Shown piece by piece: positions 6,438 to 13,747 of a stretch of 23,527 nt of DNA. Where the stretch lies: positions 1 through 23,527 of the forward strand of contig CAZWSX010000057.1 in assembly GCA_964636985.1 (NCBI GenBank). The letters run 5' to 3'. Made by a program: the position numbers and the translations under genes. The notes below the pieces were generated by a model. It did no database searches and was not told the origin of the DNA. It worked only from the letters and a program-made list of their open reading frames with translations. The stretch's first letter is position 1. Each line of letters begins with the position of its first letter. Source of the DNA: CAZWSX01 sp964636985. GTDB lineage: Bacteria > Planctomycetota > Planctomycetia > Pirellulales > Pirellulaceae.

Positions 6438-6758
6438 TTATTGCGGGCTCGAGGGAGAGCCACTATCAACACTTGTGGTTTTACGCGAACGGCGAATGCT
6501 CTTGGCGCGTCCCCATTCCTTGGTGAGCGACTCGAACACTTCCGGTGATTCGTATCGGATAATGCCTTTGCCTTCGGGCATGGGGCCAATCAACCCGCGG
6601 TAGACTGGCATCCCGCGAAGGGAAAGGTCGGTGCTGCAATCGTCGATTCCGACTTGCACGTGCATTTCGGCGATAGGCTCGGCCGATTGGTACTCGCGAA
6701 TGCGAAGCGAGCCATCGGTTCCGCGAGTTACCACGCGAATTACGTTCTTGGCTGCCAT
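6438..6758 (-). CDS. Small hypothetical protein, 106 residues
   Basis: I do not recognise the product. It starts MAAKNVIRVVTRGTDGSLRIREYQ. It has an Asp/Cys-containing middle (VGIDDCSTDLSLRGMPVYRGLIGPMPEG), then YESPEVFESLTKEWGRAKSIRRSRK, and a low-complexity Ser-rich tail. The alternating hydrophobic pattern at the N-terminus suggests a small beta-rich domain. There is no signal peptide or membrane segment. I chose the ATG at 6758 because GGGAG lies 10 bases upstream. Support for it being real: a ribosome site, a strong terminator downstream on the same strand, and an inverted repeat upstream that could be an operator. It is convergent with the hydrolase. Function not inferable. Confidence 0.55.
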   Translation of the reverse strand: MAAKNVIRVVTRGTDGSLRIREYQSAEPIAEMHVQVGIDDCSTDLSLRGMPVYRGLIGPMPEGKGIIRYESPEVFESLTKEWGRAKSIRRSRKTTSVDSGSPSSPQ

Positions 6759-7234
6759 TGCCTGCGAGCTCCCGGAGGATCGTACGCGGTACGTTTCCGA
6801 GGAAATCGCCCGCACGGACATGCAAATCAGAATGCGTCATTTCCCATTGGCGTGTCATCCTAGCCCCGCCAAGGGTTGTCGCCGGGTTGTGCGAGCGTCC
6901 GTGCAAACTCCGACAAGGTTAGGTATCGACGCCGGCCCTGCGAAGATTTCTAAACGGAGCGTGTCGCCGCTCAATCGCTACCGGCGAAATAAGCGATCCG
7001 TCAGGCGCGACAGTAGCAACCGGCGTCGGCGGTCGCCGCCCGTGCGACTGACCCCGAGTTTTCCGGTTGAATCGATGGCGCCCGCCCTAATGGCTGAGGG
7101 ATTGCCCCCACCCGGCATGCGAACGAGAACGATAATCGAGCTATACTGTGGCGAACCAATCGGGGGGACGCTTCGTATGAAGGCCCAATTCCCCGTTTTT
7201 TCGAGTGACGCGATCTCATTCCGCGATAGTTTCA
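6759..7234. other. Divergent intergenic region, no gene seen
   Basis: This 476-base stretch separates the small minus-strand gene from the two-TM protein gene. It is G+C-rich. Open frames across it have no ribosome site, no domain-like pattern and many Arg codons, as expected of chance frames. It should carry promoters for both neighbours. TATACT at 7142-7147 could be a -10 box for the rightward gene, but there is no good -35. I see no RNA gene. Confidence 0.35.
6781..6793 (-). promoter_or_regulatory. Inverted repeat upstream of the small gene
   Basis: CGTAC (6781-6785) and GTACG (6789-6793) face each other across GCG, 23 bases upstream of the ATG at 6758. It may be an operator or a leader hairpin. 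Short, so chance is possible. Confidence 0.25.
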
Positions 7235-7780
7235 ATGGCCGATCAGTATCTTTTGTCGTGCGAGTGCGGAAACAACCTGGTCATTGAGCCTCGCCTGGCG
7301 GGGGGCGAAGTCACCTGCACATGCGGAAAGGTCGTTCGCGTGCCGACCTTGCGAGAGATGCGATCTCTTCCCAAGGCGCAGCCCGACAAGCCGGGTAAGG
7401 AAGCGGCGCCGGCGGAATGGTCGCCTTGGCAGGGCGTGTTGTTGACGGTCGGCGTGCTGATGGTGATCGCCTCACTCATACGCGTCTGCTATGTGGGATA
7501 CCAATACGTTGGTTTGCCCGAGATGGAAACGCAAACGGAATTCGTTCAGCAGGTGGAAGAGAATATTCAGGCGGCTACGCCGCTTCAGGCATTGGTGACC
7601 TGGGAGCGCCTGCTGCACGATGGGTTGGACGAAAGAAACTTGCCGCCAACGTTCAAGCAGATGGAAATCGCCCGCACGAACATGACGAACGATATGATGC
7701 GGTGGGGGGCCGTGCTGGGTGTGGGCGCCCTGATGACGATCGCTTCGCTGTTCGTTGGCGGCCGCTCGCGCGCTGGCTAG
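7235..7780 (+). CDS. Two-TM membrane protein with N-terminal CxC/CxC motif
   Basis: The 181-residue product opens MADQYLLSCECGNNLVIEPR. It has two Cys pairs, Cys9-x-Cys11 and Cys28-x-Cys30, each followed by Gly, which looks like a small zinc-ribbon (about residues 7-36). A Pro/Lys-rich linker leads to one membrane segment (about 68-95). A roughly 55-residue helical, Glu/Gln-rich loop follows, then a second membrane segment near the C-terminus (about 155-175). Zinc-ribbon-plus-membrane proteins of this kind are frequent in planctomycetes, but I know no function. The ATG at 7235 starts exactly before the zinc-ribbon; an in-frame upstream start at 7205 adds only 10 residues. It stands alone and is convergent with the LptF-type gene. 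Confidence 0.7.
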   Translation: MADQYLLSCECGNNLVIEPRLAGGEVTCTCGKVVRVPTLREMRSLPKAQPDKPGKEAAPAEWSPWQGVLLTVGVLMVIASLIRVCYVGYQYVGLPEMETQTEFVQQVEENIQAATPLQALVTWERLLHDGLDERNLPPTFKQMEIARTNMTNDMMRWGAVLGVGALMTIASLFVGGRSRAG

Positions 7781-7855
7781 TCCGATTATTCGGTCGCCAA
7801 AAAGGTACGCACACTGGCGTCTTTGGGATGCTAGTTCCACCCGAAAATCAGAGCA

Positions 7856-9037
7856 TTAGTTCTGTTCGACGCGCTTGGTGTAGAACCATCCCACCAACAA
7901 GCAAATAGCATTGCCTAAGAAGATTGCCGAAGGGTGGATCTTCCCACCTTTGGCCATGTCGATCGCCGCCATGAAGAGCGGAAAGTAGCAGGCCAGGATC
8001 GGCGCGAAGCAAATGAAGAAGGTCGACATGAAGTCGGCGTGACGGAGGTAGATGGCCAGCGGGGCGCCGATGCATACGAACGCCAGGCAGGCAAAACCGC
8101 TTGCCCAGCGTCGCCAAGGCTCGACGCCCAGCTTCACGAGCCGCGATTTGCCGATCGAGATAGCGATTTGCTTGGTGCGCCAGGCGTTGCTTTGGAATTC
8201 GCGGTAGTCGCCTGTCATGAGCGCGATCGCCGTCTCGGTCGCGGCCTCTTGCTCCAACCGTTTGATCTCGCGGCGCTGCTTGTCCATCTCGGGGCCGATT
8301 TTCGCGAGCGGCGTTTGCGTGGGCGATCCGGTTCGATCGTCTCTTGTCGAGGCTTTGGCCAAGGGAATTTGGTGGACGAACTCGCCAGGGTTGGTGTAAG
8401 TGCTGCCATCGTCGGCCTCGATGACACAGTTACTTAGGATGAGTTCCAGCGTTTCGGTGTCAAAATTTGATTGAAGCCGCGCTTTCTCCGCGGTAATTGT
8501 CAAAAGGCGCGGCCCGCTACTGAACATGATCACCGGCGCGATCATGGTTCGACCTTCCACATCGCGCACCACAATCGAAAAGCCCTCTTTGGAGTAGCTC
8601 TTGCGCGTATTCAGATTCCCGTAAACGATCTCTTCGACCGACTGGATGACGACGCGTTGGATTCCCTGGGCGCCCCAGGAATAAGCCAAGTCGTTAATCC
8701 ACACTCCGAGAACGCTAAGGACGAAGCCCAATCCCCAAATGGGCCGCAAGATCGCCTTGGGGTCGATGCCCATGCTCTTGATGGCCACGATCTCGTTCGC
8801 CGACGACATCCGACCGTATACCACGCAGGCGGCTAACAGCGCGGTGCCCGGAATCGAGAAGGCGAGCGCCTGGGGAATCAAAAAAGGGAGGAGCCGCGCG
8901 ATGGGCCTGATCCCTAAATTCATGCGGACCGCCTCGGTCCCGATGCCCATCAGAACGAAGAGAGACGTCAACGTCGCCAGCGCGACGAGAAGCGTTCCCA
9001 ACATTTCCTTCAGCAGATAGCGGGTGACGATACCCAT
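7856..9037 (-). CDS. LptF/LptG-type lipopolysaccharide export permease
   Basis: The 393-residue protein has the YjgP/YjgQ layout. Three membrane segments lie in the N-terminal third (about 11-35, 47-75, 96-120), a large periplasmic beta-rich domain in the middle (about 130-300) and three membrane segments at the end (about 306-328, 335-358, 365-388). The start MGIVTRYLLKEMLGTLL and the segment SSANEIVAIKSMGIDP are characteristic: the coupling-helix region touches the ATPase LptB. The family moves LPS from the inner membrane onto the Lpt bridge, so its presence fits a Gram-negative envelope. F versus G cannot be decided here, and no lptB or partner permease is adjacent. A charged helical insert (EMDKQRREIKRLEQEAATE) precedes the last segments. 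Length is normal. Confidence 0.88.
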   Translation of the reverse strand: MGIVTRYLLKEMLGTLLVALATLTSLFVLMGIGTEAVRMNLGIRPIARLLPFLIPQALAFSIPGTALLAACVVYGRMSSANEIVAIKSMGIDPKAILRPIWGLGFVLSVLGVWINDLAYSWGAQGIQRVVIQSVEEIVYGNLNTRKSYSKEGFSIVVRDVEGRTMIAPVIMFSSGPRLLTITAEKARLQSNFDTETLELILSNCVIEADDGSTYTNPGEFVHQIPLAKASTRDDRTGSPTQTPLAKIGPEMDKQRREIKRLEQEAATETAIALMTGDYREFQSNAWRTKQIAISIGKSRLVKLGVEPWRRWASGFACLAFVCIGAPLAIYLRHADFMSTFFICFAPILACYFPLFMAAIDMAKGGKIHPSAIFLGNAICLLVGWFYTKRVEQN

Positions 9038-9230
9038 CGGGATAAACGGTCTAAACCGCTTCGACGACAGCGAGACGCGGGACTGCGAAACGAGTTACTG
9101 GGATGCGTATTTAAGGCAAGCAGGCGGACGGATGATAGCGAAACACGCCAAACGGGGGTACGGCGCTTCGTGAATTCCAGATCAAGGCGCGCAGCCACGC
9201 TAGCAGCTATCGGCATGGCGCGGACGAGAG

Positions 9231-9650
9231 TTAAGTGGGCTTGGGATTGCGAGCGTTATCCGCACCGTCGTAGGCCATCCAAGAAGGAATACGGCTGAGA
9301 CCACCCGATCGGTTCAGACAGGCGCACTCGGTTTCGGCGTCCGCTAGCTTTTCGTCGCCCCGGCATATCGCGTAGCGATGGATTAAACGGGCCCCTTTGG
9401 CGCGGACGACGGTGGTGGTTAAGCGGAGCAAATCGTCGAACCTTGCAGGGCGACGGTACTGGATTTGGATCTGCGAGATGACAATCATCAGGCCTTCGCC
9501 TTCGAATTGCCGGTAATCGCGGCCGCCGGCACGCATCAATTCGACGCGTCCCATTTCGAGCCAGGTTAGGTAGTTGGCGTGATGGGCCACACCTTGAGCA
9601 TCGGTCTCTTGGTAGCGAACCCGAAATTCGATGGTGTGCTCGATTAGCAT
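9231..9650 (-). CDS. Acyl-CoA thioesterase, YbgC/4HBT hot-dog family
   Basis: The 139-residue protein is a single hot-dog domain. The motif RYQETDAQGVAHHANYLTWL (residues 12-31) matches the YbgC-type active site, in which the Asp (here Asp17) is the catalytic residue and the H-A-N-Y segment lines the acyl pocket. LEMGRVELMRAGG forms the central helix. Such enzymes hydrolyse short- or medium-chain acyl-CoA in the cytoplasm. In many Gram-negatives ybgC sits with tol-pal, but not here: neighbours are a metallophosphoesterase (55 bases upstream) and an LptF-type permease (193 bases downstream). The ATG at 9650 has only a weak ribosome site. Substrate not determinable from sequence. Confidence 0.88.
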   Translation of the reverse strand: MLIEHTIEFRVRYQETDAQGVAHHANYLTWLEMGRVELMRAGGRDYRQFEGEGLMIVISQIQIQYRRPARFDDLLRLTTTVVRAKGARLIHRYAICRGDEKLADAETECACLNRSGGLSRIPSWMAYDGADNARNPKPT

Positions 9651-9705
9651 GCGTAATCACTTTGAACGGGAATGCGACCAAAGCCGAAAAGGTCTCGGGA
9701 ATCGA

Positions 9706-10884
9706 TCACTTCGACAGTAACGTCAGTTTGGTTACCTCGGGCCGGCAGTTCCAGCGAAGCAGATCCTTTCCAGCGATGCCCCGCGAGACATGCAACAGCG
9801 TGGGCTCCCGGTAAAACATCCCTTCCGAAAAAATCCGGCCGTACAAACTGGGGCAAAATATTGGTCCCAGCCAGGGAAGCTTTACCTGCCCGCCGTGAAC
9901 GTGCCCGGAAAGCATAAGGTCGAAGCGATGCCGGCGGGCCCAACCAATCTGATCGGGCGTGTGCGAAACCAGAATCCGGTATTGGGGCTGCTTGCGGACG
10001 CCGGCCTCTTCGACAAGGCGATCAGGAACGCGCGGGAACCACGGCGCTTCGTTGCCACACAGTAAGACGGGAACGCCTCGCAGTTCGACAGTGTGGGCCG
10101 ATTGGCCCACGTCGAGGAAGCCGGCCTCGGCGAGACGACGCCGGATATCGGCCGGGTCTCCTAACTTCAAGTCGTGATTGCCCAAGATGGACCATCGCCC
10201 CAGCGGAGCTTGCAGCTTGCCAAGCACCACCGCGAACCATTCGAGACTTGGGAGATGCTCGACGATGTCGCCCGAGATCACAACGATGTCGGCTGCGAGC
10301 TGGTTGGTCTGCTCCACGACTTGTTCGTAGAAGGGACGCGTCAACTCTCCGGCGAAGTGAAGATCGCTGAGGTGCGCGATGGTGACGCCGTGCAATGCCT
10401 CTGGGAGCGACGGCGAGAGAAGCGTTTTTTCGTTGACTTCAAGGTCGAAGATCTGATTGAAGGGAATGCGCGACGCCCATTTGCCCTCGCGGCCATGCAC
10501 GGGGCTGGAGCCAACGGCGCGCTTAATATCGTGAACGCCCGACGACGTGACTTCGCAGCTACGAGGCGATCTTCGAAAGAGCCAAGGGACTAACCACACG
10601 GGAACAAGGAGCGCTGCCGAGGCCAGGCTGGCGGCGATGTAGGAACGCTGCCAGGCCGGGAAATCGGTGCCGCTGGGAACATTCAGGAAGAAGGCTCCCC
10701 TGCCAAAAGCCTGCCAGGCAAAGTAGATCGCCGTGACGAGACCGAAGAGGAAGAGGCCTAGCGCCCACAGCTTAATGATCGGGCGGGGCCAAGAAGTGGC
10801 ATGGACGCGATTGAAGGCGAACATGCAAAGAGCGAAGTGGCCCCAGAAAGCGCACAGGGCGAGGAGTAAATCGATCCAGGGCAT
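9706..10884 (-). CDS. Membrane-anchored calcineurin-like metallophosphoesterase
   Basis: The 392-residue protein has about three membrane segments (roughly 5-25, 36-58, 82-103), then a metallophosphoesterase domain. All metal-binding blocks are present: D-x-H in IAHLSDLHFAGE (Asp174, His176), SGDIVE (Asp206), GNHD (235-238), LVSHTPD and SGHVHGGQ. This arrangement matches the YkuE/YaeI group, related to lipid A or UDP-sugar lipid phosphoesterases, so a membrane phospholipid or nucleotide-lipid is a plausible substrate (inference). The domain probably faces the cytoplasm or periplasm depending on topology, which I cannot fix. It starts at the ATG at 10884, with GGA five bases upstream, only 24 bases after the stop of the signalling gene, so the two are likely co-transcribed. 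Confidence 0.9.
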   Translation of the reverse strand: MPWIDLLLALCAFWGHFALCMFAFNRVHATSWPRPIIKLWALGLFLFGLVTAIYFAWQAFGRGAFFLNVPSGTDFPAWQRSYIAASLASAALLVPVWLVPWLFRRSPRSCEVTSSGVHDIKRAVGSSPVHGREGKWASRIPFNQIFDLEVNEKTLLSPSLPEALHGVTIAHLSDLHFAGELTRPFYEQVVEQTNQLAADIVVISGDIVEHLPSLEWFAVVLGKLQAPLGRWSILGNHDLKLGDPADIRRRLAEAGFLDVGQSAHTVELRGVPVLLCGNEAPWFPRVPDRLVEEAGVRKQPQYRILVSHTPDQIGWARRHRFDLMLSGHVHGGQVKLPWLGPIFCPSLYGRIFSEGMFYREPTLLHVSRGIAGKDLLRWNCRPEVTKLTLLSK

Positions 10885-10908
10885 TTTTCCAAAGATGTCC
10901 CGGCGCTA

Positions 10909-12654
10909 CTAAGTAATCGGCATCGTCGAGGAATGACCCGTCGCAGTTTCCACTGTTGCCGTAGCGTCGAGAACAGCTTCCAGTGCCTGAACCAGCAGAT
11001 CGACCTTGAAGGGTTTACCGAGCAACGCTTTCGGATGCAGACCGTTTTCCCGCGCCTTGACGACGACGTGCTCGCGGTCGTAACCGTATCCCTTCATCAA
11101 GACGAGCGGAAGGGGGTCCATCAGTTCCTTGAGTTTCATTTGCAAGTCGTGTCCGTTCATGTCGGACAACGTGATCTCGGAAATGATGATGTCGTAGGGA
11201 ACTTCGCGAAGGCCGATTTTCACCATCGCGATCGCTTCCGCGCCGTTGTGCGCGGTTTCGACCGAACAGCCGTAACGCTCCAAAAGGTTGTGCGCGTGGC
11301 TTCGAACGGTGGCGTCTTCGTCGACGACGAGAACGCGCTTGTCGCGCAGCTTTCGTCCCTCCAAACATTGAGGCGCGGGAACCGCTTCGGCGGGCGACAT
11401 CCGTTGCCCGACCTGGTGGATCACTTGCTTGATATCGCGGGCGTTGCGGAGGAGTCGCTTGATGCGGCTGACTAGTTCCGGGCTTTCGCCGGCATAGTTT
11501 TCCAAGACGTGCACGGCGTCGTTGAGAATCTCGTCGACCGGCAGCGCGACCTCGCGATGGATTTGTTCGACGCTTTCGTGAACGGTGGCGGCCTTTTCAA
11601 CCGCCAAGAGTTGCAGAGTATTGAGCGCCAGCGCGATGTTGCGCGAAAAGATTTCGAGGAACTGGAGATCACTCTCGGTAAAGGCCTTTGGGTTCGGGCT
11701 CTCGACGTTGAAAGTTCCGATCACCGTGTCGTGCAAGAGGATGGGAACGGTCAACGAACTCTTGGAACCCTTGAAGCCTTCCAGGAAAAGAGGATCTTCG
11801 GCCGTGTCTTCGCACAAATAGCTTTTGCCGCTGGAGGCGACGAACCCAGTGACGCCATTACCCTGTGGTTTGGCCCACAAGTCGCGATTGGCAGCCTCAG
11901 GGTCGAGACCGACAGCAAGCAGCGAGCGGAGTCGTCCATCGGGCTCCAGCAAGCGAACCTCAACGACGTCGTAGTGCAGCAAGTCTTTGGTGTAGTGAAT
12001 GATGTTGCACTTGAGCAACTCGATCCGGTCGGCGACGTTCATCCCGCGAATTTCGTCGGACGTCATGTGCGAGAGTTCAGAGCCGGCCTTATGAATGGCA
12101 GCCAATTTTTGCTGCTGCTGCATTTCGACCGTGACGTCGCGGATCGTCACGATCAGGTATCGCGAGGCCGACTGGCGATCGATGGCGATGGGCGCCGCGT
12201 GCGCTTGCAGGTAGCGGTTATCGAATGTTCGAAGCGTCGAACTGCTGGGCTGCCCGGAAACAACGGCGGTGTGGAACGGACAATAGTCGGGACCAACAAT
12301 CTCGGGACTTCCGAGGGCGTTGTAGAACCCTTCGCCTACAATGTTGCCGCGATTGGCCCAACGGCGCAGACGCTCGTTGGCCCACATGATGTTATTGTCG
12401 CCGTCCAACAAGGCGACACCATCGGCCATGCCTTCGAGGATGCGATCGTTCTGGAGCAGTCGCCCTACCTTCATCGCTTCCGTCAGATGATCGGAGGTGA
12501 CAAAGATGCCAGCGAACGACTCCTTTGCGGCCATCGCCAAGGCGCGGATGGGATTGCTGACAAAGCACACGTCGTATGTTTCGTGCACCGCAGGCGGCAA
12601 CGCCTTGCACTCTTGCGAGTCGCTGATGCACAGAAGTTTCGGTCGATCGGTCAC
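10909..12654 (-). CDS. PAS-GAF-receiver signalling protein with degenerate phosphorylation sites
   Basis: The 581-residue cytoplasmic protein has five parts: an N-terminal receiver-like fold without an acidic pocket (about 5-65), a PAS domain (about 70-185), a short Gln-rich coil, a GAF domain (about 205-350), a helical DHp-like region (about 355-425), and a C-terminal receiver (437-565). No ATPase domain is present. In the DHp-like helix the expected H-E-x-x-x-P reads R-E-V-A-L-P, Arg367 replacing the phospho-His (a His precedes it). In the receiver the acidic pair is present (Asp445, Asp447) and Lys547 is in place, but the phosphoacceptor Asp is Glu493 and the switch Thr/Ser is Lys521. So it probably senses a ligand through PAS/GAF and signals without phosphorylation. 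Start: GTG at 12654 with AAGGA seven bases upstream; a GTG at 12672 is in frame. Confidence 0.9.
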   Translation of the reverse strand: MTDRPKLLCISDSQECKALPPAVHETYDVCFVSNPIRALAMAAKESFAGIFVTSDHLTEAMKVGRLLQNDRILEGMADGVALLDGDNNIMWANERLRRWANRGNIVGEGFYNALGSPEIVGPDYCPFHTAVVSGQPSSSTLRTFDNRYLQAHAAPIAIDRQSASRYLIVTIRDVTVEMQQQQKLAAIHKAGSELSHMTSDEIRGMNVADRIELLKCNIIHYTKDLLHYDVVEVRLLEPDGRLRSLLAVGLDPEAANRDLWAKPQGNGVTGFVASSGKSYLCEDTAEDPLFLEGFKGSKSSLTVPILLHDTVIGTFNVESPNPKAFTESDLQFLEIFSRNIALALNTLQLLAVEKAATVHESVEQIHREVALPVDEILNDAVHVLENYAGESPELVSRIKRLLRNARDIKQVIHQVGQRMSPAEAVPAPQCLEGRKLRDKRVLVVDEDATVRSHAHNLLERYGCSVETAHNGAEAIAMVKIGLREVPYDIIISEITLSDMNGHDLQMKLKELMDPLPLVLMKGYGYDREHVVVKARENGLHPKALLGKPFKVDLLVQALEAVLDATATVETATGHSSTMPIT

Positions 12655-13194
12655 CCCAAGTTCCTTACACACGCATTCTGGTTTCGCAAACCACTATTCA
12701 ACGACAGCGCGATTCCAGAACTGCGCGTGCATGCGCACAGGGACGGGAACGCCGATCGTCGCCGCGTAAGGCAATTCGCGCAACTTCGGAGCAAGAATGC
12801 GCTTGGTCGGCGTGGCCAATTTGTCCACAAGCCAAGGGTTGTGGCGGCGACGCTGAGCGTGCGCAAGGCGGGTCCAAAGGGGCGGGGAAATCCTTTCCAC
12901 CAAATTATAGGAGCGCCTTTTTGGCGAAACAATCTGAATATGCAGCCATTTTGGATTTGGAGCCTTGGCGCTCGATCGACGCGCGATGCCGCACGACGTC
13001 ACGGCCAAAACTCTCGGATCGAATGTCGCCTTTAGCCCAAATTCTGGGGAAACGGGTCCGTCCTACGCGGAATAGTCGACAGAATTGAACGCCAAGGGAG
13101 CTGGTGCCGATATTTGCGCTCGCCTCGCCGAAAAAAGAGAGTGCAGACCAAGTTGGACGCGACGGCGCGAGCACGATTGCAAGGACCGAACCCC
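12655..13194. other. Divergent intergenic region, no gene seen
   Basis: This 540-base gap lies between the leftward signalling gene and the rightward 83-residue membrane protein. Apart from the inverted repeat at 12679-12693, I see only chance open frames with Arg-rich, domain-free translations. It should hold promoters for both flanking genes. No tRNA-like or riboswitch-like pattern was recognised. Confidence 0.35.
12679..12693 (-). promoter_or_regulatory. Inverted repeat just upstream of the signalling gene
   Basis: TGGTTT (12679-12684) and AAACCA (12688-12693) are perfect 6-bp arms around CGC. The repeat lies about 25-39 bases upstream of the chosen start and includes an operator-like core. 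Function inferred only from position. Confidence 0.3.
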
Positions 13195-13446
13195 ATGTGG
13201 CGATCATTTTTTTTGGCAGTGGGAATCTTTTGCTGCGCTTTCGGGGGCGAGTTGCTAGTCACCGAGCGACTGATGTTGAACAGCCCTGGGGAAAAGATCG
13301 CTCGAACGGGCTGGACAGCACCAGCAAACCGGCGGTCGTATGAGCCGCCCGAATGGCTTCCGTGGAGCCTGCTTTCCACGGGAAGCATTGTTATCTTGTA
13401 CGGGCTTACATTGCCAAAAATGAACGATGCCGCAGCGCCAGCCTAA
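13195..13446 (+). CDS. Small two-TM membrane protein, 83 residues
   Basis: The product starts MWRSFFLAVGIFCCAFGGELLVTE, a first membrane helix (about residues 4-22) ending in a conserved-looking Gly-Glu. A polar loop follows, then PPEWLPWSLLSTGSIVILYGLTLPK, whose hydrophobic part is the second helix, and a short Ala-rich tail. The P-P-E-W-x-P-W-S block is familiar from small planctomycete membrane proteins, but I know no function. I chose the ATG at 13195 because AAGGA lies nine bases upstream and the hydrophobic helix starts at once; the frame stays open to 13114 but that part is Arg/Lys-rich. It stands alone, 300 bases before the protease gene. Confidence 0.68.
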   Translation: MWRSFFLAVGIFCCAFGGELLVTERLMLNSPGEKIARTGWTAPANRRSYEPPEWLPWSLLSTGSIVILYGLTLPKMNDAAAPA

Positions 13447-13747
13447 GTGTTTTGGCACGAAGCTAACGGCAAGCAGCGAGGTAGCCGCTGCGCCAAGCCG
13501 AAACTGAATTGTTTTTAACCCAAGTGCGGTGATTCGTACCCCATTTAGGGGCGAAATCGATTGCACAAATCTTGACAGCTGGCGCTGGTCGATTCATTCT
13601 GAATGACACGCTAAATCCGGAAGAATCTGAGTATTCCGGGGGCGCCCGCCACGTTTAAGTCACTACAGCATTCCAAAACACAATGACGCGCACGAGCAGG
13701 CCAGCGCTTGCGTGTCCTTGGGGCAACCTTTCCACGGAATACGTCGA
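13447..13747 (+). other. Intergenic region before the protease gene
   Basis: This 301-base gap holds a short hairpin (GCAGCG 13473-13478 with CGCTGC 13486-13491) just after the small membrane gene, possibly its transcript end. It also holds the promoter candidate at 13572-13600. No gene is seen. Confidence 0.35.
13572..13600 (+). promoter_or_regulatory. Candidate promoter for the secreted protease gene
   Basis: A perfect TTGACA (13572-13577) is followed after 17 bases by CATTCT (13595-13600), which matches the -10 consensus at three of six positions. It is the only perfect -35 box noticed upstream of a rightward gene. The leader would be about 140 bases. Confidence 0.35.

Noticed and set aside
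7178..7287. A short frame starting with ATG at 7178, overlapping the two-TM protein gene
   Set aside because: It is out of frame with the well-supported CxC protein, only 36 codons long, with no ribosome site.
11509..13035. A 508-codon open frame on the plus strand opposite the signalling gene
   Set aside because: It is antisense to a gene with clear PAS, GAF and receiver motifs. Its translation has no domain pattern and follows the third-position bias of the real gene.
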